A stretch of DNA of 64,000 nt. It comes from Paenibacillus sp. 32352 (GTDB taxonomy: Bacteria > Bacillota > Bacilli > Paenibacillales > NBRC-103111). The number at the start of each line of letters is the position of its first letter. Position 1 is the first letter of the stretch. Where the stretch lies: the NCBI RefSeq assembly GCF_002042965.1, contig NZ_MZNT01000001.1, forward strand, positions 558,001 to 622,000, given 5' to 3'. A model generated the notes under the pieces. It was not told the origin of the DNA, searched no databases, and worked only from the letters and a program-made list of their open reading frames with translations. A program made the position numbers and the translations under genes. Shown one piece after another: positions 16,795 through 25,810 of the stretch.

Positions 16795-17760
16795 ATGTCT
16801 ATTAAAAAAATAGCCGTCTTGACTAGCGGCGGAGATTCGCAAGGTATGAATGCAGCAGTGCGCGCGGTGGTGCGCAGCGGTTTGTTTCACGGACTTGAAG
16901 TGTTCGGCGTACAGCGTGGCTATGCAGGTCTGATCAATGACGATATTCGCGAGATGGACCTGCGCAGCGTAGGCGACATCATTCAACGCGGAGGAACGAT
17001 TCTGCAAACCGCACGCTGTAAGGAGTTCACGACACCGGAAGGACAGCAGCTGGGTGCCGAAAACCTGCGCAAGAGAGGTATCGACGGACTGGTCGTTATC
17101 GGCGGCGACGGCTCTTATCAAGGTGCGAACAAGCTCAGCAAGCTGGGCATCAAAACTATGGGCTTGCCTGGCACCATTGACAACGACATTCCGTTCACCG
17201 ACTATACGATTGGATTCGACACGGCTGTTAGCATCGTGGTGGATGCCATCAACAAGCTTCGTGATACGATGAGCTCCCATGAGCGTTCTTCCGTCGTGGA
17301 AGTCATGGGCAGACATTGCGGAGATATTGCATTGTATGCCGGACTTGCCAGCGGCGCCGAAACGATCCTTGTTCCGGAAGTACCTTACGACCTGGACGAA
17401 ATGGCTCAGCGGATGAAAGTCAATTTCGGGCAAGGCAAGCGCCATAGTATCATCGTTGTAGCCGAAGGCGTCGGCAAGGGCGAGGATATCGCCAATGAAA
17501 TTTCCAAGCGTAACGGCATTGAGCCTCGTGTGACGGTACTGGGACATATTCAGCGCGGAGGCACTCCGACGCATAACGACCGGATTCTGGCCAGCAAGCT
17601 GGGCGATTTTGCCGTGCGCAAGCTCATTGAAGGCGATTCGGGCAAATCCTGCGGTGTTATTAAGGGCGAGCTTGTAGCTACGGATATCGATCTGGTAGTC
17701 AATACGAAAAAAGAATTTAACATGGACTTATACGAGTTGACGAAGCGTTTGTCCCAATAA
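16795..17760 (+). CDS. pfkA: ATP-dependent 6-phosphofructokinase
   Basis: Phosphorylates fructose 6-phosphate in glycolysis. The 321-residue length, the ATP loop GGDGSYQG (about residues 101-108), the catalytic PGTIDNDI (about 122-129) and substrate-binding MGRHCGDIAL all match PfkA. The N-terminal motif is GGDSQGMN, where most Bacillus enzymes have Pro in place of Gln; I believe this is normal for Paenibacillus. ATG at 16795 follows GGGAGGAACC. The gene is followed by its own terminator. Confidence 0.96.
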   Translation: MSIKKIAVLTSGGDSQGMNAAVRAVVRSGLFHGLEVFGVQRGYAGLINDDIREMDLRSVGDIIQRGGTILQTARCKEFTTPEGQQLGAENLRKRGIDGLVVIGGDGSYQGANKLSKLGIKTMGLPGTIDNDIPFTDYTIGFDTAVSIVVDAINKLRDTMSSHERSSVVEVMGRHCGDIALYAGLASGAETILVPEVPYDLDEMAQRMKVNFGQGKRHSIIVVAEGVGKGEDIANEISKRNGIEPRVTVLGHIQRGGTPTHNDRILASKLGDFAVRKLIEGDSGKSCGVIKGELVATDIDLVVNTKKEFNMDLYELTKRLSQ

Positions 17761-17780
17761 TCGCATAGGTCTTCTAATGG

Positions 17781-17833
17781 AAAACCCGTTCGAGCTTCTC
17801 CTTGGGAGGAGAGGCTGCGACCGGGTTTTGTTG
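17781..17833 (+). terminator. Rho-independent terminator after pfkA
   Basis: AAAACCCG pairs with CGGGTTTT, with an inner CTTCTCCTT/GGGAGGAGA stem, followed by GTTG. Confidence 0.75.
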
Positions 17834-17848
17834 TGCACGTTGCTCTAA

Positions 17849-18280
17849 TTAGTCGGCAAGAGCCGCCAAAATTTCCTTCGTTGGACGATTTCCCTTTCTG
17901 GCGTATACAATCTTTCCTTCCCGATTGATGACATATACGATGCGCTGCTGGCCAAGAAGGAAGACCTTGCCGACGTCGTACAGCTCCCGGATTCGTTCGT
18001 CCTTATCGGATACAAGGGGGAAATCGTAGGCATATTTTTGAGAAAAACGCTGATGCTCTTCCATCGTACCCGGGTTGATGCCGAGCACAAGGGCGTTAAA
18101 CCGGGCGTACTGCGATTTGGAATCGCGAACGGCGCATAGCTGTTTGGTGCAAATGGGTGTTTCGTCCTTAGGGTAAAAGATAAGAACGATCGGCTGCTGC
18201 CCTAGTGAATCGTTTAATCGGACAGGCCCAAGAGTGCTTTCCGCTTCGAAAGCCGGAGCGGGTTGACCTATGGCAAGCAT
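17849..18280 (-). CDS. Peroxiredoxin, AhpC/TSA (Bcp-like)
   Basis: Reduces hydroperoxides with thiols. The peroxidatic Cys is in TPICTKQLC (C44), with a second Cys five residues later (C49), the spacing seen in bacterioferritin comigratory proteins of the atypical 2-Cys type. At 143 residues it is slightly shorter than typical Bcp (about 155). TAGGAGATGAG precedes the ATG. It stands alone, convergent with pfkA. Confidence 0.88.
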   Translation of the reverse strand: MLAIGQPAPAFEAESTLGPVRLNDSLGQQPIVLIFYPKDETPICTKQLCAVRDSKSQYARFNALVLGINPGTMEEHQRFSQKYAYDFPLVSDKDERIRELYDVGKVFLLGQQRIVYVINREGKIVYARKGNRPTKEILAALAD

Positions 18281-18412
18281 GGAGGCTCATCTCCTATCGG
18301 GGTCTATGATTAGTCCCATTGTAACGAAAAGCGGAAAACACATGCAAGCCGGTCCTGAATCTGTTACCATAAAGGACATAGCTTAATATCGTCCTTCAAG
18401 GAGAGAAGCCCT

Positions 18413-18622
18413 ATGTATTTGTACAAGCTGGAAGTGGAATTACAGGAGCAGAAGGTGTATATGGCCGTGCTGGCAGAGAATGAAGCCCAGGCATTCGATT
18501 TCCTGGAAGAGCACCTGGTCCGCCATTTTGTCAGCAATCCGGAAGTGGTGGAAGCAAGCATTATTGAGAAAAAGCGGGCTGTGACAGGAGCGGGTTATAT
18601 TATGGAGACTCATATGAAGTAA
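18413..18622 (+). CDS. DUF3906 family protein, 69 aa
   Basis: A small alpha/beta protein starting YLYKLEVELQ, with AENEAQAFDFLEEHLVRHF in the middle and VVEASIIEKKR near the end. This matches my memory of the DUF3906 family, a Bacillales protein of unknown function. AAGGAGAG precedes the ATG. No cysteine, signal or membrane segment. Confidence 0.8.
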   Translation: MYLYKLEVELQEQKVYMAVLAENEAQAFDFLEEHLVRHFVSNPEVVEASIIEKKRAVTGAGYIMETHMK

Positions 18623-18652
18623 GAAAGGGCTGCAAATAGGAACTTCCTGTTA

Positions 18653-18681
18653 TTGACTTGTTATACATATTATACTAAAAT
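18653..18681 (+). promoter_or_regulatory. SigA-type promoter of the FMN reductase gene
   Basis: TTGACT (18653-18658) and TAAAAT (18676-18681) are 17 bases apart. The spacer and flank are AT-rich with TACATA/TATGTA partial dyads that could bind a repressor, but I cannot name one. Confidence 0.6.
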
Positions 18682-18718
18682 GTATGTAAAATAACGAACA
18701 GAAAAGGAGCTGCCCGAT

Positions 18719-19252
18719 ATGAAAATAACCATTTTAGCAGGAAGCAACCGCAAGCAGTCCACAAGCTCGCAATTATGCCGCTATATTCAAACGGTATTGG
18801 AAGGTCATGAATGCGATGTAACGCTGATTGAATTAAATCAGCTTCCCATTCCATTCTACAGTCCGGATGCAGAATATGCAGACGAGAATTTGCAATTCAT
18901 GAAGACACAGCTGCTGGAGGCGGACGGGATCGTGCTGGCGACTCCGGAATACCATGGAGCACCGACAGGGGTATTGAAAAATGCGCTGGATCATGTAGGC
19001 TTCGACCATTTCGACGGGAAGGTTGTGCTGTCTGTGAGCTCAACAGGGGGAGCGGTGGGCGTCAGCTCGCTGCAGCAGCTGCAAACGATCGTACGCAACG
19101 TGCACGGGATTAACTGCCCGGAATGGATTTCGATTGGCGGAGAGCAGCGGCTCTTTACTCCTGAGGGGGTGCCCGCCGATAGCAAAACGAAGGATCGGGT
19201 ACACCGGACGTTGTCCTATTTTGTCCAAATGGTGAGCAAGTTTCGCAAGTAA
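18719..19252 (+). CDS. NADPH-dependent FMN reductase (azoreductase-like)
   Basis: A 177-residue flavodoxin-like protein. The N-terminal ILAGSNRKQSTS binds the FMN phosphate, and TPEYHGAPTGVLKNALDH is the family's flavin-ring motif. Such enzymes reduce FMN, azo compounds or quinones using NADPH. AAAGGAG lies nine bases before the ATG. It has its own promoter and runs 24 bases ahead of the uracil-DNA glycosylase gene, so the two may be cotranscribed. Confidence 0.88.
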   Translation: MKITILAGSNRKQSTSSQLCRYIQTVLEGHECDVTLIELNQLPIPFYSPDAEYADENLQFMKTQLLEADGIVLATPEYHGAPTGVLKNALDHVGFDHFDGKVVLSVSSTGGAVGVSSLQQLQTIVRNVHGINCPEWISIGGEQRLFTPEGVPADSKTKDRVHRTLSYFVQMVSKFRK

Positions 19253-19276
19253 CGAAGAGTTGGAGTGGAATCAGGT

Positions 19277-19951
19277 ATGACCATCTTGAACAACGATTGG
19301 CAGGCTCTGCTTGCTTCGGAATTTGAAGAGCCTTACTACAAGGAGCTTCGCCAATTTTTGAAGAATGAGTATAACACCCGTACCATTTATCCTGATATGT
19401 ATGATATTTTCAATGCCCTTCATTTGACCCCTTATGCTTCGGTAAAGGTCGTTATCCTGGGGCAGGACCCTTATCACGGACCGGGCCAAGCGCATGGATT
19501 GAGCTTCTCGGTCAAGCCGGGGGTGCCTGCACCTCCTTCATTGCAAAATATGTTCAAGGAGCTTCAGGATGACTTGGGCTGTACCATACCTAATAACGGA
19601 TATTTGGTACGCTGGGCCGAGCAGGGCGTGCTGCTGCTCAACACGGTGCTTACCGTGAGGGAAGGGTCACCCAATTCTCATAAGGGAATGGGCTGGGAAA
19701 GATTCACTGATCGTGTCATCTCGCATCTGAACCAAAGGGAAGAGCCCATTGTGTTTATCCTGTGGGGAAGTCATGCCCAGCAAAAAATGCAGCTGATCAC
19801 GAACCGCCATCATTTCATCCTGCGGTCGGTTCATCCGAGCCCGTTGTCGGCTTATCGAGGTTTTTTCGGCAGCAAGCCCTATTCGCAAACGAATCAATTT
19901 CTTAAGAGTATCGGCTCGCCCGAAATTGACTGGCAAATTCCGAACTTATAA
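19277..19951 (+). CDS. ung: Uracil-DNA glycosylase
   Basis: Removes uracil from DNA in base excision repair. GQDPYHG (62-68) holds the catalytic Asp64, and [11 protein letters not shown] (near 187) holds the His and minor-groove loop. Full length at 224 residues. ATG at 19277 follows GGAGTGG by eight bases; a GTG at 19265 is in frame but directly abuts that site. Confidence 0.97.
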   Translation: MTILNNDWQALLASEFEEPYYKELRQFLKNEYNTRTIYPDMYDIFNALHLTPYASVKVVILGQDPYHGPGQAHGLSFSVKPGVPAPPSLQNMFKELQDDLGCTIPNNGYLVRWAEQGVLLLNTVLTVREGSPNSHKGMGWERFTDRVISHLNQREEPIVFILWGSHAQQKMQLITNRHHFILRSVHPSPLSAYRGFFGSKPYSQTNQFLKSIGSPEIDWQIPNL

Positions 19952-19967
19952 TATTCCAAGATCGTCG

Positions 19968-20003
19968 AAGACCCCGCCGGAGCTGCTCCGTACGGGGTCT
20001 TAT
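19968..20003 (+). terminator. Rho-independent terminator after ung
   Basis: AAGACCCCG pairs with CGGGGTCTT and is followed by ATCAT. It lies between convergent genes. Confidence 0.65.
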
Positions 20004-20024
20004 CATGGGATGACAAAAATAAAT

Positions 20025-21206
20025 TCACTTATAATCTACATTCGCGGTGTACGTATTAACCGCATTCCACAACAAAAACTCGTCTACGCCGTTATCCTTC
20101 AAAGCCCTGATTTGCTCTTCAATTTCATGCTTGCCGTATTTGATATAGCCCTGAACCCAGGAGGCGGTGAAATCCTGAATCCACGGTCGGACAATAGGTT
20201 GGATGCTGCTGATCGGCTCGAGCTTTTTATGTGTATCCTTGATGGCGCCGTTAATCGTTACATAAGGCTCGGCATCGGGAACCTTGGCGCCGAACCAGCC
20301 AGGACCATAGTGGCTTGGATAAATCATCGGGCAGATGACGTCCACATTTTCCGAAATTTTCTCGAAATCTTGTCCGATCCCTTCCGCCGCAGGCACGGAA
20401 GCTGCATATCCGAAGATATCCACCGAGACTCTGACACCCAGAGGGGCCAGCTGCTCATGAGCATATTTCACAAATTCGGCTACCGCATCGATTCTTGAAC
20501 GCTCGTCTTTGTCATATTTTAATGTATCCGCACGTTTCTCAAAGCCTTCCGGGAAGCGGACGTAATCGAACTGGATTTCCTTGAAGCCTGCTTTGGCTGC
20601 TTCTTTGGCAATGGCAATATTATAATCCCACACTTCTTTTTTGTACGGATTGACGAAGCTGTCTGGCGTCGCTTTTCCGTTGCCCCAGACGCTTCCGTCC
20701 GGATTCAGGAAGGAAAGCTCGGGGTGCTTTTTGGCCAAGACGGTATCCTTGAATACGACAATCCGGGCAATCGGATACACTTGATGCTCCTGCAGCGTGC
20801 TTATGAGCTTGGGCATATCGGGAATGATCTTTTGGGTCGTTTCCATCGCCGCCAGCTCGGCGTTGCCGGTATCGTATGTAATGTAGCCCCAGTCGTCCTT
20901 AATATCGATAACCATGGAATTAAGCTCGGTATCATCCATTAGCTTCATCAATGTATTGAGCCTGGAACCGCCCGCGCTGTGGGCAGTGACGTATACGCCC
21001 TTGACCTTGGGTGCGTCCTTCTGCGGGTCTATCTTGTTAACGGGTCTTAGGTAGCTTCCGTCAGAGCTGTTCGAGCCCGAAGCCTGCTGGACGACGGCAT
21101 TTTTCGAATCAAGCGAAGCTTGCACCAGCTGTTCGAAGCTGACATCCGGATGATCTGTTTGAACCTGACCCATGACCATCAAGAGCGATGCTAATAATAA
21201 TTCCAT
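20025..21206 (-). CDS. DUF4015 putative glycoside hydrolase
   Basis: A 393-residue protein whose TIM-barrel-like segments KGVYVTAHSAGG, NSMVIDIKDDWGYITYD, FKEIQFDYVRFPEGF, SVDIFGYAA and VDVICPMIYPSHYG fit the DUF4015 family of predicted glycosidases related to GH13/GHL proteins. Acidic residues in IDIKDD and FDYVRFPE are the likely catalytic set. AAGGAGAG precedes the ATG. The N-terminus is hydrophobic (ELLLASLLMVMG) but lacks the usual positively charged residues of a signal peptide, so secretion is likely but not certain. Confidence 0.82.
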   Translation of the reverse strand: MELLLASLLMVMGQVQTDHPDVSFEQLVQASLDSKNAVVQQASGSNSSDGSYLRPVNKIDPQKDAPKVKGVYVTAHSAGGSRLNTLMKLMDDTELNSMVIDIKDDWGYITYDTGNAELAAMETTQKIIPDMPKLISTLQEHQVYPIARIVVFKDTVLAKKHPELSFLNPDGSVWGNGKATPDSFVNPYKKEVWDYNIAIAKEAAKAGFKEIQFDYVRFPEGFEKRADTLKYDKDERSRIDAVAEFVKYAHEQLAPLGVRVSVDIFGYAASVPAAEGIGQDFEKISENVDVICPMIYPSHYGPGWFGAKVPDAEPYVTINGAIKDTHKKLEPISSIQPIVRPWIQDFTASWVQGYIKYGKHEIEEQIRALKDNGVDEFLLWNAVNTYTANVDYK

Positions 21207-21336
21207 GCTATTCGATCTCTCCTTGCCAGAATGATATGTTTTATTATAATAAAAGAGTCAGTAGGTTCATAGAGAACTTTGACGCATTTTGTAGAAATGT
21301 GTGTTTCATTATATTACCCAAAAGAGGACCGGTGCT

Positions 21337-22509
21337 ATGAAAAAACAAATATGGACCCTGCGTGGACTTCTTTTCTCTTATTACGCAACTACAGCGGTTC
21401 TAATGCCTTTTCTTCCTATTTATTTCGGACTTAGGGGCTATTCTTCATCGCAAATCGGTTTATTGATGATGTTCGGACCGTTCGTAGCCATATTCGCACA
21501 GCCTCTTTGGGGATATTTAAGCGATCGCTATAATACATCGAAGCTGATTATTGGCATTCTGTGGCTGCTTACGTTTCTGTCTAGCGCAGGAATTTTTTAT
21601 ACGAACAGCTATATGTGGGCGTTTCTTTTTATGCTGCTTCTTTATTTCTTCATGCTGTCCTCGGTACCGCTGCTGGATAGTCTGACCATCAAGGCGACGA
21701 TACAGGCGGGACTTACCTATGGATCGGTGAGGATGTGGGGATCAATGGGGTATACGCTGACGGCGATGACGGCGGGTCTTGCGCTTATCGCTATGGGCGG
21801 AGTTCTGCACATCCCTTGGCTCTATTGGTCACTCTGGATTCTTCCGTTTGCTCTGCTCTATTTCTTGAAGGATGATAAGGGCAGCGGCCAGCGGATTTCA
21901 TTAAGCGCGTTGTCGAGTGTGCTTCAGAACCGGCTGTTTTTATGGTTTCTGTTTCTTGTCTTTATCTTGATGGTGCCGCATCGGATGAATGACGGGCTGT
22001 TTGTGCTTTATTTAAAGGATTTGGGTGCCAGCGATTCGATGGCAGGATGGGCTTGGGCGCTTGCCGCGCTGAGTGAAATCCCTACATTCGCTCTATTTGG
22101 AAGAATCATGCACCGGTTTCACGAGCTGGCGATCCTTGGCATTGTAGCTGTACTGTATACCGTTCGCTGGATACTGTATGCTTGGATTACGGATCCGAAT
22201 CTATTGATTTGGTTTCAAATGTCGCACTCCGTTACGTTTGCCGTCTTTTGGATCGTTGCGGTGCAGTATGCCGTTCGGCTGGTTCCGGAATCGATGCGGT
22301 CTACGGGTCAAGCCATGCTGTCGGCGGTCTTTCTGGGCCTTGCCGGCATTACAGGAGGATTTGTAGGCGGATATATTAAGGATGAGTGGGGAGGGCACGC
22401 CATGTACAGCTTTGGAGCCGTATTGACGGCTGCTGCTGCCGTTCTTATCCTGGGGACGCATGCTTACTTGCTCAGGCAAAAAAAATCATCCGGCCTTGAT
22501 GGCGGATGA
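21337..22509 (+). CDS. MFS transporter, MFS_1-like family (paralogue)
   Basis: A 390-residue, 12-helix transporter. LMPFLPIYFGLRGYSSSQIG and GYLSDRYNTSK in the first half and GWAWALAALSEIPTFALF and MRSTGQAMLSA in the second mirror the transporter at 11934, though the genes lie 8 kb apart in opposite orientation. ATG at 21337 follows AGAGGA; an earlier in-frame GTG or ATG at 21301 lacks a site. Substrate unknown; the family includes nucleoside and sugar symporter relatives. Confidence 0.85.
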   Translation: MKKQIWTLRGLLFSYYATTAVLMPFLPIYFGLRGYSSSQIGLLMMFGPFVAIFAQPLWGYLSDRYNTSKLIIGILWLLTFLSSAGIFYTNSYMWAFLFMLLLYFFMLSSVPLLDSLTIKATIQAGLTYGSVRMWGSMGYTLTAMTAGLALIAMGGVLHIPWLYWSLWILPFALLYFLKDDKGSGQRISLSALSSVLQNRLFLWFLFLVFILMVPHRMNDGLFVLYLKDLGASDSMAGWAWALAALSEIPTFALFGRIMHRFHELAILGIVAVLYTVRWILYAWITDPNLLIWFQMSHSVTFAVFWIVAVQYAVRLVPESMRSTGQAMLSAVFLGLAGITGGFVGGYIKDEWGGHAMYSFGAVLTAAAAVLILGTHAYLLRQKKSSGLDGG

Positions 22510-22517
22510 GAGGTTGA

Positions 22518-22763
22518 TTATTTGTTGGTTTGATGGTTTGCGTTATCGTGCTGTTGATGAGCTTCGGCAGCCGATACGAGTTCTTTCTTTGGTGCAGGGG
22601 ATTCTTCGGTAGAACCTGAGTTGCCGTTGCCTGTTGTAGCGTCTTTAAACTCGCGGAACATCTTGCCGAAACCGCGTCCGAGCTCGGGTAATTTGTTCGG
22701 ACCGAACAGCAGCAAAGCAACGAGAGCGATTAGTATGATATGCCATGGTGAGAGTGCGCCCAT
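22518..22763 (-). CDS. tatA: Twin-arginine translocase subunit TatA/E
   Basis: An 81-residue protein with the Tat subunit layout: a short N-terminal membrane helix (WHIILIALVALLLFG), the hinge FGPNKLPELGRGFGK, an amphipathic helix (MFREFKDAT) and a polar unstructured tail. It forms the pore component of the Tat system for folded proteins. GGAGG lies eight bases before the ATG. No tatC is present in the window. Confidence 0.93.
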   Translation of the reverse strand: MGALSPWHIILIALVALLLFGPNKLPELGRGFGKMFREFKDATTGNGNSGSTEESPAPKKELVSAAEAHQQHDNANHQTNK

Positions 22764-22881
22764 GCGATCAACCTCCGTTTTATAGTCTTGAATCTATCAT
22801 ACCATTATTTAAGGTATTTATATGTATAAATTATTACGAAAACATAAATTTTTTCGGCTAAAGTCGAAAATAAAGACGCCC

Positions 22882-23070
22882 TCAGTGGAGCAAGGCGTCT
22901 TTTTGATGTTCGGAAATGCTGTATTGAATAATTTCCATTGCATCCTCCGCTTCCAACGCTTCAAGCCCGTTACGCAGTACAATCTCAAAATCGAGTTCGG
23001 ACCGCTTCAGGAAAGGATACAACTCGGGAGTCAATCTCATCACAATCGTCGATAACTTTACTGTTTCCAC
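22882..23070 (-). CDS. Small hypothetical protein, 62 aa
   Basis: A GTG at 23070 lies eight bases after AAAGGG; an ATG two codons earlier (23076) is in frame but too close to that site. The product is soluble with VKLSTIVMRLTPELYPFLKRSE and an acidic helix EALEAEDAMEII. No family recognised. It lies between tatA and the YitT gene, all on the minus strand. Confidence 0.55.
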   Translation of the reverse strand: METVKLSTIVMRLTPELYPFLKRSELDFEIVLRNGLEALEAEDAMEIIQYSISEHQKDALLH

Positions 23071-23235
23071 AAGCATCACCCTTTCTCATCATCTGGTGGA
23101 GAAGAATAGGCAAAACTTCCGTGAGCAGAACAGGTAAAGCATGAGGATGGAGTGAAATTACTGACCTCATTATAACATATTTTATGATAAAAGGTATGGG
23201 ATATGTTTCTAATAATTTCTTTAGACGATCTTGAT

Positions 23236-24060
23236 CTAACCTCGTCTGAACTGCCCCATGATGGAGATGGTTTCCACTATGTTGACGAAGGCGTCGGGTG
23301 CCGCTCTGCGGATCAGATGCTGCAATTCGACGAGCTCGTATCTTGTCGTTACGGTCATAAGCATGTGCTGCTGATGCTTGGTATAAGCGCCTTCGGTGCT
23401 CAGGACCGTCACACCCCGCTGGATCTTCATCAGCTGCTCAAGCAGCGCGTCTTTATTGCGGGTCACGATGAATACGGTCACCTTCAAATGCCGGGTATGG
23501 ATCGTATCGATAATTTTGCCGCTAATGAAGATGGAGAGCATGGAGTATAAGGCCAGGTCCCAATTTTCCTTGAGATAGCCGAGAGTGACTATGACGATTC
23601 CATTCAAAACGAACAGAGAGGTCCCTAACGGGAAATCCCGTTTTTGCGTAATGATGGAGCCGATAATGTCGAACCCGCCGGTGGAGCCTCCCACCCGCAT
23701 GCAGATGCCTGCGCCTATCCCGACTAGAACCCCTCCGGTCACAGCTGCCAGTATCTCGTCTTGAGCAAAAGCATGCTTAGGAATGATGTTCATGAGCCAG
23801 GAGGTGACAATGACAGAGACGACGCTCAGAATAATGAATTTACGCCCGATCTTCAGCAAACCCCATATAATGACAGGAAGGTTGCTGATAAAATATAGCA
23901 TTGCGATATTCCAGCCGGTCAAGTATCCGACAATCATGGAAATGCCGGAAATGCCGCCGCTTAGCAGCTGATGCGGAATAAGAAACGAGTTGAAGCCGAT
24001 GGAAACCAGTACCGAGCCGATAATCGTTACTATGATAGAACGGGCCCAATGATAAACCAT
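23236..24060 (-). CDS. YitT family membrane protein (DUF2179)
   Basis: A 274-residue protein with five or six N-terminal membrane helices, including the GGISGISMIVGYLTGWN and VGGSTGGFDIIG motifs typical of YitT proteins, and a C-terminal cytoplasmic DUF2179 domain (about residues 205-270, VTVFIVTRNKDALLEQL). Function in the family is uncertain. ATG at 24060 is used because GGAGG lies eight bases before it; the ATG at 24090 lacks a site. Confidence 0.9.
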   Translation of the reverse strand: MVYHWARSIIVTIIGSVLVSIGFNSFLIPHQLLSGGISGISMIVGYLTGWNIAMLYFISNLPVIIWGLLKIGRKFIILSVVSVIVTSWLMNIIPKHAFAQDEILAAVTGGVLVGIGAGICMRVGGSTGGFDIIGSIITQKRDFPLGTSLFVLNGIVIVTLGYLKENWDLALYSMLSIFISGKIIDTIHTRHLKVTVFIVTRNKDALLEQLMKIQRGVTVLSTEGAYTKHQQHMLMTVTTRYELVELQHLIRRAAPDAFVNIVETISIMGQFRRG

Positions 24061-24157
24061 AGAAGGTGCCTCCATAATGTCATTGTACATCTATATACAG
24101 TATGGAGCTTGTTTCCTGATTTCAATCATGAGCGGTACATAACGGGAACCATATACG

Positions 24158-24202
24158 CAAGAAATAGCCCTGCGGCAGCGAAGGACTTTCGCCAGCAGGG
24201 CT
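24158..24202 (-). terminator. Rho-independent terminator after the DUF4247 gene
   Basis: On the minus strand AGCCCTGC pairs with GCAGGGCT, with inner TGGCGAAAG/CTTCGCTGCC-like pairing, followed by ATTTCTT. It lies 10 bases past the DUF4247 stop. Confidence 0.7.
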
Positions 24203-24211
24203 GGGTACGGC

Positions 24212-24943
24212 TTATTTTCTTTTGAATGAACCCGATCGGGTGCTTGTGCTTGGCGAAGATTTCGAGCTGGAGCTAGGAGCTTTGTAGGTTGGGCTCGAAC
24301 CGTCGTTCTTGCGAATATTGCTGCTTGAGCTGCTACTTCCTGAGGAGGAAGGAGGCGTTGTCGCTTTCGAACCGGTGCTGAAGCTTCCTTTCCGCTCGGT
24401 GGTCGACGGCGCCGTCGTGCTGCTTCCGGATTTGGATGTCGACGAATTGGGCGAAGCCTGATTTTTGCCGTAATCGTCATACCGCTGCGTACCCGTATAT
24501 CCGCGATAATCGCTGCTTCCCCGGCTGCTGTTGAACCAGCCGCCCCCGAACAAGGACTGCAGCAAGGAGGCCGCTACATAGCCTTGAAGGAAGGAGGAGT
24601 CATAATTTTGCTTGGCATACTCGATGGAATCCAGCTCTACCAAGGTGTTGCTTGCGTTGTTAGGATCCTTCTGCAGGTTGATGATTTTATTATCGTATAC
24701 AAGGAACATTTGATCCGCCGATTCCTTGCTCGTTTCCTTCGGCTTTTCGTTGCCCGCGATTTCCTTCGCTACGGTAGGAACGTCCTTGCCTTCGACGGAA
24801 TAAATTTTGGCCGTGCTTTTACCCTGGCCCTGAACGTCAATTAAGGAGTAATTGTCTTTAATATAATTGCCTGCGTTGCCGCATGCCGTAAGAAGGGCAA
24901 AGACCAGCAGCATGGCAAGCCACTTGAACGATCGCTTTTTCAT
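24212..24943 (-). CDS. DUF4247 lipoprotein
   Basis: A 243-residue lipoprotein: signal peptide KKRSFKWLAMLLVFALLTAC with the lipid-modified Cys at 21. The folded part (about 25-140) has NYSLIDVQG and MFLVYDNKIINLQKDP, which fit the DUF4247 family as I remember it; the C-terminal 100 residues are a low-complexity Ser/Thr/Gly/Pro tail, probably cell-wall spanning. GGAGGTGAT precedes the ATG at 24943. It follows the DUF4178 gene by 57 bases, the pairing usually seen for these families. Confidence 0.82.
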   Translation of the reverse strand: MKKRSFKWLAMLLVFALLTACGNAGNYIKDNYSLIDVQGQGKSTAKIYSVEGKDVPTVAKEIAGNEKPKETSKESADQMFLVYDNKIINLQKDPNNASNTLVELDSIEYAKQNYDSSFLQGYVAASLLQSLFGGGWFNSSRGSSDYRGYTGTQRYDDYGKNQASPNSSTSKSGSSTTAPSTTERKGSFSTGSKATTPPSSSGSSSSSSNIRKNDGSSPTYKAPSSSSKSSPSTSTRSGSFKRK

Positions 24944-25000
24944 CGCAGTATCACCTCCATACAAAGATGCGAGCGAATCTTGGGCGGCAGCAGGTCAAGA

Positions 25001-25534
25001 TTAACGGCTGCCTTTGATGAACTTGATTTGTCCCACCGGCGTCTTGCTTCCCTCCATCGCGATAAACTTGCCGTCCTGCCATTGAAGGAAGAAGTATCGT
25101 CCGTCCGGTCCGAAATAGCGCCAGATCATGAGCTCGTCATTGCCGCGGAAATCCGTATGTCCGTCCGCCCGAACCATGTCGCTGCGATGGTTTTCCAGCT
25201 GGAACGTAGCTTCGCCGTCAAGATCGAGCTCGGTCGGCACGTCATGAGGGCTGTCCAGCGAGCCTTCAACAAATTGGCAGAGGAAGCATTCGTAGGTGCG
25301 ACCCTTTTCGACCAGCAGGCAGGCGAAGGAGTTGCCGTTCTGCAAGTAATAGGCGTACCGGTGAGGCGGAAACCCTCTATCAAAATAAGTAAGCTTTCCC
25401 GAGACCACATATTCCTCGAGATCCACGTTTATAATATCTCCGACCTGGGTTTCTTCAACAGGATTTGAGGCCTTAACAGGAGGCTCTTCTTTGTTGCTTT
25501 TAATGATGTTACCCACTCTTTTCCAAATCGACAT
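25001..25534 (-). CDS. DUF4178 domain protein
   Basis: A 177-residue soluble protein: VGDIINVDLEEYVVSGKLTYFDRG near residue 35, then WRYFGPDGRYFFLQW and a basic C-terminus. This beta-rich pattern fits DUF4178. AAGGGGA lies seven bases before the ATG at 25534. In other Firmicutes, DUF4178 genes sit with DUF4247, DUF350 and a spermidine-synthase-like gene; here only the DUF4247 partner is present. Confidence 0.78.
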   Translation of the reverse strand: MSIWKRVGNIIKSNKEEPPVKASNPVEETQVGDIINVDLEEYVVSGKLTYFDRGFPPHRYAYYLQNGNSFACLLVEKGRTYECFLCQFVEGSLDSPHDVPTELDLDGEATFQLENHRSDMVRADGHTDFRGNDELMIWRYFGPDGRYFFLQWQDGKFIAMEGSKTPVGQIKFIKGSR

Positions 25535-25656
25535 AGCCATTTCCCCTTTACGATATATCATAAAAAGATGATCTTCTTGAGACTATTATACATATTATAT
25601 ACGATCAAGCGGAACTTAAGGTTTCACCGTGAAATTTCTGGAATATCATTTCCGTT

Positions 25657-25810
25657 TGTGGTATAATACTAAAGATATTCTTAAGTACGGCCTTGCGTAT
25701 TTAAATTCGAATGCTTCGGACGCATTTTGCAGATACAATATAAGGATATAGGAGTCGCACTTAAGGGTAAAAATAACAAAGAACCCTACATTAAAAGGAG
25801 ATTAGATCAT
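25657..25810 (+). promoter_or_regulatory. Extended -10 promoter and long leader of the DEAD-box helicase gene
   Basis: TGG directly before TATAAT (25662-25667) forms an extended -10 element; no good -35 is seen. Transcription from about 25674 gives a leader of about 137 bases containing a small AATGC/GCATT hairpin near 25710. Long leaders are common on cold-inducible helicase messages. The helicase frame stays open through part of the leader. Confidence 0.5.
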
